The notes under the pieces: model-generated
What the model saw: the letters and a program-made list of their open reading frames with translations, nothing else
Database searches by the model: none
Told to the model about the DNA's origin: nothing
Source of the DNA: Betaproteobacteria bacterium
Lineage (GTDB): Bacteria; Pseudomonadota; Gammaproteobacteria; Burkholderiales; SG8-39
Length of the DNA: 14,562 bases
Assembly (NCBI GenBank): GCA_009693435.1
Contig: SHXF01000109.1
Span: forward strand, 1-14,562
Direction: 5' to 3'
Made by a program: the position numbers and the translations under genes
Part shown: piece by piece, positions 1-5,820 of the stretch
Position numbering within the stretch: position 1 is the stretch's first letter
Layout: each line of letters opens with the position of its first letter

Positions 1-68
1 TGCACCAGAGTCCCCTCGAACAATTCTCCGCTTTCGCTTGTCATCTCGATTCCATCTCGCGTTGTCAT
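1..68 (-). CDS. Possible N-terminal fragment of a gene running off the left edge
   Basis: An open frame on the minus strand starts with ATG at 68-66 and stays open for 22 codons to the window edge (MTTRDGIEMTSESGELFEGT...). An AAGAGAG purine run lies just upstream, very close to the ATG. The fragment is too short to identify. It lies downstream of a CCGTACTA-type motif at 104-121. It could be a real 5' end or chance; an in-frame ATG also lies at codon 9. Confidence 0.3.
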   Translation of the reverse strand, partial: MTTRDGIEMTSESGELFEGTLV

Positions 69-103
69 AGCTCTCTTAACGTACCAGCGCTCTAACCGTG
101 GAC

Positions 104-121
104 CAGGTAGTACGGATATTT
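104..121 (-). promoter_or_regulatory. Candidate regulatory motif, copy 1 (CCGTACTA type)
   Basis: Read on the minus strand this is ATATCCGTACTACCTGG. It shares an 11/12 core (ATAyCCGTACTA) with 5725-5736, upstream of the TrpX-like pseudogene, and is more weakly related to 11460-11474. The flank is AT-rich, unlike the surrounding DNA. It lies about 40-50 bases upstream of the possible CDS at the left edge. Binding of a common regulator is inference. Confidence 0.3.
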
Positions 122-149
122 TTATAATTTTTCACAGGCTCTGAGCGCA

Positions 150-186
150 AAAGCCCCTTGGCAGCAATGCCTGGGGGCTTTGTTTT
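150..186. terminator. Rho-independent terminator-like hairpin
   Basis: Stem AAAGCCCC (150-157) pairs with GGGGCTTT (174-181). An inner stem GGCA/TGCC (160-163/168-171) closes on a GCAA tetraloop. On the plus strand it runs into TGTTTTAT; on the minus strand it is followed by TTTTGCG, so it could work in both directions. It lies just downstream of the minus-strand TrpX-like remnant and is probably its original terminator. Confidence 0.75.
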
Positions 187-254
187 ATCTTGAGCGGCTT
201 GACGAGCCCGTGCCCGACTTCGTGTGAAAGCTGCCGCTCGCTGACGGTCTGCCT

Positions 255-410
255 CTATTCGATAACCCGATCCGCGCGCACGATGATGGATTGAGGGAAC
301 CTGATATTCATCGCCTTGGCGGCCTTCATGTTGATGACCAGTTCCAGCATGATTGGCTGCTCGATCGGCAGATCGGATGGCTTCGCACCCTTGAGTATGC
401 GGTCCACAAC
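255..410 (-). pseudogene. C-terminal remnant of an ABC_sub_bind (TrpX-like) periplasmic receptor
   Basis: Minus-strand codons 410-258 read [19 protein letters not shown], then [18 protein letters not shown] and [10 protein letters not shown], ending in TAG (257-255). This is the characteristic end of ABC_sub_bind (PF04392) proteins. It matches the end of the interrupted gene at 5821-6816 (VDKILKGAKPGDLPIEQPT, then LLLRADEVID). Only about 51 of roughly 325 codons remain. Upstream the frame runs into a TAG at 428-426 inside a REP-like hairpin, which marks the break. No start or signal peptide is present, so it is a non-functional relic. Its terminator at 150-186 is preserved. Confidence 0.8.
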
Positions 411-447
411 GGTGTTGTGGGTTCGCTACGCTCACCGCCAACCTACA
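410..447. repeat. REP-like palindromic element abutting the TrpX relic
   Basis: The plus strand carries GTTGTGGG, then TTCGCTACGCTCA, then CCGCCAACCTAC. This resembles a widespread interspersed proteobacterial palindrome with a GTTGGG...CCCAAC stem around a CGCT-type loop (recalled, not searched). The outer arms pair imperfectly, about 6 of 8. It sits exactly where homology of the TrpX remnant stops. Confidence 0.5.
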
Positions 448-451
448 GAAA

Positions 452-497
452 CTGAGCCTGTTGCAGCGTGGCCTTCGGCAGACTCAGCCGGAACGGT
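452..497. repeat. REP-like hairpin (CTTCGnCAGnCTCAGCC family), copy 1
   Basis: CTGAGCCTG (452-460) and CAGACTCAG (479-487) form a stem with one mismatch. The right arm contains CTTCGGCAGACTCAGCC (473-489), which matches the minus-strand sequence at 5645-5662 at 15 of 17 bases. It lies between the TrpX relic and the end of the isochorismatase gene and could act as a structured 3' end. Confidence 0.5.
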
Positions 498-515
498 GTC
501 ATATTATCGAACAGG

Positions 516-1232
516 TCATTCGGTGTTCCCCGCGCGCGCCTCGCCTGGTCCTCCGCCCGGCAGGCCGCGCAGCAATTCCAGCGCCTCCGCAAGCGGCATC
601 ACGTCCGCATACTTCTCCGACATGTCGAACAGGTTCACCGCGTGGCTCACCGCGCTGCGGTCGTACACGCACTCCTCGGGCACCACCACCTTGAAGTTGT
701 AGGCGAAGGCATCGACCACCGAGCCGCGCACGCAGCCCGAGGTTGTGCAGCCGGTGACAAGCAGCGTGTCCGCGCCGAGATCGATCAGGTAGCTTGCCAG
801 CGGCGTGCCGAAAAACGCCGAAGGATGTTTCTTCGGCACCAGCACGTCGCCTGCCTGCGGCGCGATCTCCGGTGGAAAGGCATAACCTTCCTTCGGAATG
901 GTCATGATGGCCGGGACCTTGCGTCCCAGCGCGCCCCGATCGAATGCTTCCTTCTGCGAGACATGGGGATAGAGCACCGGCCAGCCGCGTTCGCGATACA
1001 TCTTCAGCAGTATCGCAATGTGATGCACCGCATTCCAGGCGACATCGCCGCAACTGGTCGGATATTCCTTTATCGCTTCCCAGAACGGCATCGGCGTCGA
1101 TCCGACCGTACGGTACTGCACGTCGATGATGAGCATCGCCGGCCGCGTGCCGATGCCGCCCTTGCGCCCGAACCCGGCGGCGCGGTAGCCGCGCTGCTCC
1201 TCTTCGCTGATAATGCCGTCCCATGGTCGCAC
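516..1232 (-). CDS. Isochorismatase-family cysteine hydrolase
   Basis: A 238-residue protein of the isochorismatase-like superfamily, which cleaves amide, carbamoyl or related bonds through a Cys-Lys-Asp triad. All three are visible: Asp37 in LIIDVQ, Lys134 in VPKKHPSAFFGT and Cys167 in TTSGCVRG. The PSAFFGT and GCTTSGC motifs resemble N-carbamoylsarcosine amidase and maleamate amidase relatives more than true isochorismatases; the substrate is unknown. The start is GTG at 1232, chosen because a strong AGGAGG Shine-Dalgarno lies 5-6 bases upstream. There is no signal peptide, so it is cytoplasmic. It is divergent from the LLM gene at 1436 and shares a 203-base control region with it, suggesting a common pathway in which an amide product is hydrolysed. 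Confidence 0.9.
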   Translation of the reverse strand: MRPWDGIISEEEQRGYRAAGFGRKGGIGTRPAMLIIDVQYRTVGSTPMPFWEAIKEYPTSCGDVAWNAVHHIAILLKMYRERGWPVLYPHVSQKEAFDRGALGRKVPAIMTIPKEGYAFPPEIAPQAGDVLVPKKHPSAFFGTPLASYLIDLGADTLLVTGCTTSGCVRGSVVDAFAYNFKVVVPEECVYDRSAVSHAVNLFDMSEKYADVMPLAEALELLRGLPGGGPGEARAGNTE

Positions 1233-1346
1233 GCTGCCTCCTCGTGAATCCGGGCCGGAACGCCCGCTCAGTCAAACGGCTTTCAATATAGCGCATCGTC
1301 GGTTGCGCCGAAGGCAGCGCGATACGGAGCATGCAGGCACAATCCA

Positions 1347-1360
1347 TATCCGATCGGATA
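1347..1360. promoter_or_regulatory. Perfect 14-bp palindrome, candidate operator
   Basis: TATCCGATCGGATA is its own reverse complement. It sits between the divergent starts of the isochorismatase (1232) and LLM (1436) genes, three bases before the TTGGCC tract. The position and symmetry fit a dimeric transcription factor site controlling both genes. The regulator is not in the window. Confidence 0.5.
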
Positions 1361-1363
1361 GCA

Positions 1364-1393
1364 TTGGCCTTGGCCTTGGCCTTGGCCTTGGCC
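1364..1393. repeat. Hexanucleotide tandem repeat (TTGGCC)x5
   Basis: Five perfect tandem TTGGCC units fill 30 bases, 43 bases upstream of the LLM start at 1436. Being intergenic, copy-number change would alter promoter or leader spacing rather than a reading frame. Confidence 0.9.
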
Positions 1394-1435
1394 GCCGGTT
1401 GCCTCTGATTCAACGGTCGCACCTGAAAGGCACAG

Positions 1436-2620
1436 ATGAGAATTTTTCACTTCAGCGAGCAACCCTATCCGCCCGCCTGGGACATGAGCGCGCCCTCGCT
1501 GCGCGTCACGCCGCCGAACGAGCAATGCGATCCGGAGGTGCTGGCCGGCCTGTATCACCGCTATCTCGACGAGTGGCAGGTGGCCGACGAACTCGGCTTC
1601 GACATCATGATCAACGAGCATCACAGCACGCCGGTGTGCATGTCGGCGGCAGCGAGCGTCATCCACGGCATCCTCGCGCGCGTGACCAAACGCGCCCGGC
1701 TGCTGATACTGGGCGTACCCATCGCCAACCGCCTCGACCCGGTGCGCGCGGCCGAGGAACTCGCCATGGTCGACGTGATTTCGCGCGGACGGCTCGAGAT
1801 GGGCTTCGTCAAAGGCGTCGCCTACGAAATTCCGGTGGCCGCGCGCTCCGCAGTGCGCATCATGGACCGCTTCTGGGAGGCGCATGATCTGATCCTCAAG
1901 GCCATGACCACGCGCGACGGTCCGTTCGCCTGGGAAGGACAGTACTTCCAGTTGCGCAACGTCAACCTCTGGCCGCGCCCCTTCCAGCAGCCGCATCCGC
2001 CGGTGTGGATCACCGGCGTGAGCGCGAGCAGCGTGCGCCCGATTGCCGAGCGCGGCTATGTGCTCGCCACCATGTTCAACGGCTACCAGGCAAAGGCGCT
2101 GTTCGAGTCCTACCGGAAGATCCGCGGCGAAATGGGCCACGCGCACACGCCGCCGGACCGCTTTGCCTACCTCGGCATGGTCGCGGTGGCAGGATCGGAA
2201 GCGGAAGCACGCCGACGCGCCGGGATCATGCAAGCCTTCATCCGCTCCGCCGCGGTGGTGTCGGCGCCGATCCGGAACCCGCCCGGCTACATGTCGCCCA
2301 GGGACAACGCGCGCATGATGAAACCCGCGACCCAGTCCGGATTCGGCATGATGACCCTGGACGGCCGCGCCGTCGGTCTTGCCCACGCCAGCGTGCAGGA
2401 CCTGATCGACACCGGCCTGATGTTCGTCGGCACGCCCGACCAGGTCTACGAGCAGATCGCGCGCTACTGCGACGTGGTGGGTGGCCTCGGCAACTTCATC
2501 GCCATGTGCCAGGCCGGCGAACTGTCGCACGAAGACACCGTGGACAACCTGACCCTGTTCTCGCGTGAAGTGATGCCCCGTCTGAAAGAGCGGCATGCGG
2601 CGGAAATGGTCACCGACTGA
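1436..2620 (+). CDS. LLM-class flavin-dependent oxidoreductase (luciferase-like), paralog 1
   Basis: A 394-residue protein with the look of bacterial luciferase-like (alpha/beta-barrel) monooxygenases, which use reduced flavin and O2. Recognisable segments are INEHHSTPVC (~60-69), GVPIANRLDPVRAAEELAM (~93-111), SRGRLEMGFVKG (~116-127), WPRPFQQPHPPVW (~180-192) and GTPDQVYEQI (~330-339). The ATG start is preceded by GAAAGG with 5-base spacing. By eye it is about half identical to the LLM at 3302-4519, with the C-terminal LSHEDTV...LFSREV.PRL block nearly the same, so the two arose by duplication. No signal peptide. The substrate cannot be read from sequence. A flavin reductase partner is not present here. 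Confidence 0.88.
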   Translation: MRIFHFSEQPYPPAWDMSAPSLRVTPPNEQCDPEVLAGLYHRYLDEWQVADELGFDIMINEHHSTPVCMSAAASVIHGILARVTKRARLLILGVPIANRLDPVRAAEELAMVDVISRGRLEMGFVKGVAYEIPVAARSAVRIMDRFWEAHDLILKAMTTRDGPFAWEGQYFQLRNVNLWPRPFQQPHPPVWITGVSASSVRPIAERGYVLATMFNGYQAKALFESYRKIRGEMGHAHTPPDRFAYLGMVAVAGSEAEARRRAGIMQAFIRSAAVVSAPIRNPPGYMSPRDNARMMKPATQSGFGMMTLDGRAVGLAHASVQDLIDTGLMFVGTPDQVYEQIARYCDVVGGLGNFIAMCQAGELSHEDTVDNLTLFSREVMPRLKERHAAEMVTD

Positions 2621-2632
2621 AATCCCCGGGCT

Positions 2633-2893
2633 CCATGGCACGCCCAGTTCCTTTGCGCCGCTCATGATGCCCGACAGAACCGCATCGGCATGCTCCTGGT
2701 TTCTGCGCTCGTGCTCGACGATGGATACGGCGCTGTGCGACACCAGCTGCGCGTATGTCGGCACTTCGTACTCGTGTTCGGCGATCAGCGCCGTCACCTT
2801 TGCTCCGAACACCTTCGCCAGCTTGAGGCCTTCGCCCACCGCCTAGTCGGCCAGTTCGGATCCGTCCGCCGGAATCATGATGTGCTTGAACAT
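2633..2893 (-). pseudogene. Universal stress protein (UspA family) remnant with nonsense codon and lost 3' end
   Basis: The minus strand begins at ATG 2893-2891, behind a strong AGGGGAGGA Shine-Dalgarno, and reads MFKHIMIPADGSELAD, the typical UspA N-terminus. TAG follows at 2845-2843, then the same frame continues AVGEGLKLAKVFGAKVTALI and on to NQEHADAVLSGIMSGAKELGV near 2633. A UspA domain is normally about 140-150 residues with a nucleotide-binding GxxG(S/T) motif near the end. Here homology stops after about 86 codons, some 13 bases from the stop of LLM 1, and that motif is missing. It therefore carries two lesions: a premature stop and a 3' truncation. Confidence 0.8.
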
Positions 2894-3045
2894 GGTCGTC
2901 CTCCCCTGGAATTGCCGTTCATTGCCGCCCAGGCTGAATGCAGTGTGCTGCAGTGTGGTCAGGGGACTTTGATCCAGGTCAGCAGCACATCTGGACGGCT
3001 GCGCGACCGGGACAGCGGTGATACGTGTCGGCGATCGCCCGGGCG

Positions 3046-3062
3046 GACGCCGTTCGGGCGTC
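3046..3062. other. GC-rich hairpin in the leader of LLM paralog 2
   Basis: GACGCC (3046-3051), loop GTTCG, then GGCGTC (3057-3062): a perfect 6-bp stem. It lies in the 408-base non-coding stretch between the UspA remnant and the second LLM. That stretch also holds the 22-bp repeats at 3157-3222. I see no convincing protein in it. Confidence 0.4.
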
Positions 3063-3156
3063 GCCCCGTTGTTCGGCTTTTGCGCACCCGGGCTAGCGGG
3101 GCAAGTGTCCATTTCCGCAATGGCGTCAAGCGTGTTTCGCCTAAAATGGCGGAGCT

Positions 3157-3222
3157 GCAAGGGGCGCCGCCCCTTTGTGCAAGGGGCACCGCCCCTTTGT
3201 GCAAGAGGCGCCGCCCCTTTGT
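3157..3222. repeat. Three tandem 22-bp palindromic repeats
   Basis: Three contiguous 22-bp units start at 3157, 3179 and 3201 with one base changed in each of units 2 and 3. Each holds a hairpin: AAGGGGC, a 3-base loop, GCCCCTT, followed by TGT (unit 2 loop ACC; unit 3 left arm AAGAGGC). They end 80 bases before the ATG of LLM paralog 2. There are no spacers, so this is not CRISPR. In RNA each unit would be a compact GC hairpin followed by a short U run. Confidence 0.92.
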
Positions 3223-3301
3223 TCAGCATCTGCCTGAAATGGAACGCGGCGCCGGATCATTGTGCCGACAGAGACAAGGCCGGGCGGCGAGGAGCAGAAC
3301 A

Positions 3302-4519
3302 ATGAAAGTGTGGCACTTCACCGAGCAACCCTATTACCCGGCCTGGGACAAAACCACGGACGCGCTCAAGAATACGCTCCCCGGCAATCACCTCGATCCC
3401 GGCGTCGCGGCCGAACTGCTCAACCGTTATCTGGATGAATGGGAGTTGTGCGACGAACTCGGCATCAACATCCTCATCAACGAGCATCACTCGACCGCGA
3501 CCTGCATGTCGTCCTCCTGCACCCTGCCGCTGGCGGCGCTGGCCCGCGCGACCAAAAAGGTGCGATTAATGTCGCTCGGCATCCCGATCGCGAACCGCGC
3601 CGATCCGGTGCGGGTGGCGGAAGAGGTCGCCATCATCGACTGCTACTCGCGCGGACGGTTCGAAATGGGTTTTGTGCGCGGCATCGACTATGACGTCTTC
3701 CCGGCCAACTCGCCGCCCGTCACGCAGACGCGGCGTTTTGCCGAAGCCTACCGGCTCATCATCAAGGCACTCACCACGCATGACGCGCCGTTTTCCTGGC
3801 AGGGAGAATTCTTCAACTACCGCAGCGTCAATGTCTGGCCGCGGCCCTGCCAGCAGCCCCATCCCCCGGTCTGGATGGTGGCGCTGGGCGCGGCCGCCGG
3901 CGGCTGGATCGCCGAGCAGAAAGCCAAGGTGGGCACCTTCCTGACCGGGCGCGATTCCAAGCTGCTCTACGACACCTACCGCCGCCGCTGGCTGGAACTC
4001 GGGCTGGGCATGCCCTCGCCCGACCAGTTCGGCTACATGGCGATCATTGCGGTCGCGGACAAGGAAGCGGACGCCAAGCGCCACGCCTATCAGATAGCGG
4101 GGTACCTGCGCACCCAGAGCCGGCTGGACGTGCAGTTCCAGAATCCCCCCGGCTATATCCCCGCGAAATTCTTCGCCAAAAAGCTGCGCATCGAGTCGCA
4201 GAAGGATTACCTGCCGGTGCGGCTGCTGCCGCGCGCAGACGGCAGCAGCCTCAACCTGCGCGGCGCCAGCATCGACGACCTCATCGACGCGCATGTCGTA
4301 TTCGCGGGAACGCCCGACCAGGTGTACCAACAGATCAAGGCGTACAACCAGTACGTGGGCGGCTGCGGCAACCTGCTGATGATGGGACAGGGCGGCGACC
4401 TGAGCCACGAGGACACCGTGGCATCGCTGAAACTTTTTTCCCGGGAAGTACTGCCGCGGCTTTCGGCACTGTCGGTGGACGGCTACGAAGTGCCGCGGGC
4501 GACGCAGGCCGCTGCCTGA
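3302..4519 (+). CDS. LLM-class flavin-dependent oxidoreductase (luciferase-like), paralog 2
   Basis: A 405-residue luciferase-like monooxygenase, start ATG 3302 with GAGGAG at 3289-3294 (7-base spacing). The frame is open further upstream, but the homology with the paralog at 1436 (EQPYYPAWD at residues 8-16) and the ribosome site fix this start. Shared blocks are NRYLDEW, INEHHSTATCM, GIPIANRADPVRVAEEVA, SRGRFEMGFVRG, WPRPCQQPHPPVW, AGTPDQVYQQI and LSHEDTV. It differs from paralog 1 mainly in the middle (about residues 135-150 and 290-330), which in this fold often shapes the substrate pocket, so the two probably handle different compounds or successive steps (inference). The Bug receptor starts 81 bases downstream on the same strand. 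No signal peptide. Confidence 0.88.
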   Translation: MKVWHFTEQPYYPAWDKTTDALKNTLPGNHLDPGVAAELLNRYLDEWELCDELGINILINEHHSTATCMSSSCTLPLAALARATKKVRLMSLGIPIANRADPVRVAEEVAIIDCYSRGRFEMGFVRGIDYDVFPANSPPVTQTRRFAEAYRLIIKALTTHDAPFSWQGEFFNYRSVNVWPRPCQQPHPPVWMVALGAAAGGWIAEQKAKVGTFLTGRDSKLLYDTYRRRWLELGLGMPSPDQFGYMAIIAVADKEADAKRHAYQIAGYLRTQSRLDVQFQNPPGYIPAKFFAKKLRIESQKDYLPVRLLPRADGSSLNLRGASIDDLIDAHVVFAGTPDQVYQQIKAYNQYVGGCGNLLMMGQGGDLSHEDTVASLKLFSREVLPRLSALSVDGYEVPRATQAAA

Positions 4520-4600
4520 ATGTCGATCGCGCACGCATTCCGTTCTGAACACCCGGTTTTGAACAATGCCAGCCCAACGCAGCAAAGAGGAGAAAGAACG

Positions 4601-5578
4601 ATGACATCGAACCGGTTCTCGCAGACATGGCGCAGACTGCTGGCCGCGCTGTGCCTGTCTGTCCTCGCTGGCACGGCTGCAGCGCAAGGCGGCTTCCCGT
4701 CGAAGCCCGTGCGCATGATCGTGGGATTTCCGCCGGGCGGCGTCAACGATCTCTTCGGCCGGGTGATTGCGCAGCAGTTGCAGTCGCAGTTGAGCCAGCC
4801 GGTGGTGGTCGAAAACAGGCCCGGCGCCAACAGCAACATCGCCGCGGCGCTGTTCTCCAGAATGCCGCCCGACGGCCACGCGCTGTTCCTGGTCAACATC
4901 GGCGTGATGGTGCACAACCGCTACCTGTACCAGAAACTCGAATACGATCCGCGCGACTTCGTGCCGCTGTCTCTCGCCACCGAATTCGGCATGATGCTCG
5001 CCGTGCGCCGCGAGTCGCCGTTCAAGGGCCTGCGCGACCTCGTTGAATACGGCAAGGCGAATCCCGGCAAGCTGAACTACGGATCGGTGGGCATCGGCTC
5101 GTCGCTGCACCTGTCGGCGGAAATGTTCAACAACATGGCCGGTATACGCGCCGAGCACGTGCCCTTCGCCGGCGGCGCGCAGGTGATGAACGACATCGTC
5201 GCCGGCCGGGTCGACTACGTGCTCACGCCGGGACTCCTGGCTGCGACGCAGACGCAGATGCGGCCGCTCGCGGTGATCGAACGCAAGCGTCGCGAATCGC
5301 TGCCCGACGTGCCCGCGGTGGCCGAGGCCGGCCTGCCTGAATTCGACGTGAACGGCTGGCTGGGTTTCGTCGCCCCGAAAGGCATGACACCCGAACTGGT
5401 GCAACGCCTCAACGCCGAAATCAACCGCGCTCTCGCCACGCCCGAAGCAGCCGAGCGCGTCGGCAAGATCGGCATGGTGCCCAAGGGCAGCACGCCGGCG
5501 CAGTTTGCGCAATTGATCGAAGCAAGCGACCAGGTGTGGGCGCCGCTGATCAGAAAGCTCGGTGTAAGACTGGACTGA
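4601..5578 (+). CDS. Bug-family tripartite tricarboxylate transporter substrate-binding protein
   Basis: A 325-residue periplasmic receptor of the Bug/TctC family, abundant in Burkholderiales. ATG 4601 is preceded by GAGGAG at 4587-4592. The signal peptide has Arg residues near 11-12, a hydrophobic core LLAALCLSVLAG and an AAA-QGG cleavage site near residue 28. The mature start FPSKPVRMIVGFPPGGVND and the blocks VVVENRPGANSNIAA, LNYGSVGIGSS, VPFAGGAQVMNDIVAGRVDY and SLPDVPAVAEAGLPEFDV are classic for the family. Length is normal. TctA/TctB membrane partners are not in the window; orphan Bug receptors are common. Its place after the LLM gene suggests it captures their substrate or a precursor. 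Ligand unknown. Confidence 0.92.
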   Translation: MTSNRFSQTWRRLLAALCLSVLAGTAAAQGGFPSKPVRMIVGFPPGGVNDLFGRVIAQQLQSQLSQPVVVENRPGANSNIAAALFSRMPPDGHALFLVNIGVMVHNRYLYQKLEYDPRDFVPLSLATEFGMMLAVRRESPFKGLRDLVEYGKANPGKLNYGSVGIGSSLHLSAEMFNNMAGIRAEHVPFAGGAQVMNDIVAGRVDYVLTPGLLAATQTQMRPLAVIERKRRESLPDVPAVAEAGLPEFDVNGWLGFVAPKGMTPELVQRLNAEINRALATPEAAERVGKIGMVPKGSTPAQFAQLIEASDQVWAPLIRKLGVRLD

Positions 5579-5582
5579 CGCG

Positions 5583-5635
5583 GTGGCGGAACTGCGGCCT
5601 GTGCCCCATGGCACAACCTTTGCCGTTACCGCCAC
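5583..5635. other. Structured hairpin after the Bug receptor gene
   Basis: GTGGCGG (5583-5589) pairs with CCGCCAC (5629-5635), extended by AAC/GTT past a one-base bulge. Inside is a second hairpin, GTGCC-CCAT-GGCAC (5601-5614). It begins 4 bases after the stop codon. No T run follows, so it is not a standard intrinsic terminator but may stabilise or define the 3' end. Confidence 0.45.
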
Positions 5636-5640
5636 GCGCA

Positions 5641-5665
5641 GGTTGGGCTGAGCCTGTCGAAGCCG
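5641..5665. repeat. REP-like element (CTTCGnCAGnCTCAGCC family), copy 2
   Basis: The minus strand reads GCTTCGACAGGCTCAGCCC, a sequence type I recognise as a widespread interspersed intergenic repeat in proteobacteria. It matches 473-489 at 15 of 17 bases. It lies between the Bug gene and an AT-rich stretch upstream of the TrpX-like pseudogene. Confidence 0.5.
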
Positions 5666-5716
5666 CTTTTCCGGTACACTTTGTAGCATTTTATATACTA
5701 AATTTTGGCGGTAATG

Positions 5717-5771
5717 CATTGTAGATACCCGTACTATTTGGTTGATATCTGAATAATTATCCGAATTTTAT
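5717..5771 (+). promoter_or_regulatory. AT-rich promoter region with CCGTACTA motif, copy 2
   Basis: CATTGTAGATACCCGTACTA (5717-5736) matches 11452-11471 at 17 of 20 bases. Just downstream are TTGATA (5742-5747) and TTTTAT (5766-5771) at 18-base spacing, an acceptable sigma-70-like promoter for the TrpX-like gene starting at 5821. The motif would sit upstream of the -35, where activators bind. A 6-bp inverted repeat CACTTC/GAAGTG (5773-5778/5791-5796) lies in the leader. The promoter call is inference from hexamers. Confidence 0.4.
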
Positions 5772-5820
5772 CCACTTCATTGATCCGCACGAAGTGCAGC
5801 GGCAAACAACGAGGAATCCG

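Noticed and set aside
468..1422. Overlapping frames on both strands over the isochorismatase gene
   Set aside because: Arg/Ala/His-rich shadows; the isochorismatase frame has a complete catalytic triad and a strong ribosome site.
1283..2839. A 518-codon minus-strand frame
   Set aside because: Only its first ~69 codons are meaningful (the UspA relic); the rest is antisense to LLM 1.
3157..3222. CRISPR array
   Set aside because: The repeats are directly contiguous with no spacers, and there are no cas genes.
516..4519. Assignment of the isochorismatase and LLM genes as rutB and rutA
   Set aside because: The LLM sequences carry a different motif set from RutA, are duplicated, and the other rut genes are absent; only the general chemistry is comparable.
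3566..5719. A 717-codon open frame antisense to LLM 2 and the Bug gene
   Set aside because: It lies wholly opposite two well-identified genes, its translation is rich in His, Arg and Ala with no family pattern, and long antisense frames are expected in GC-rich DNA.
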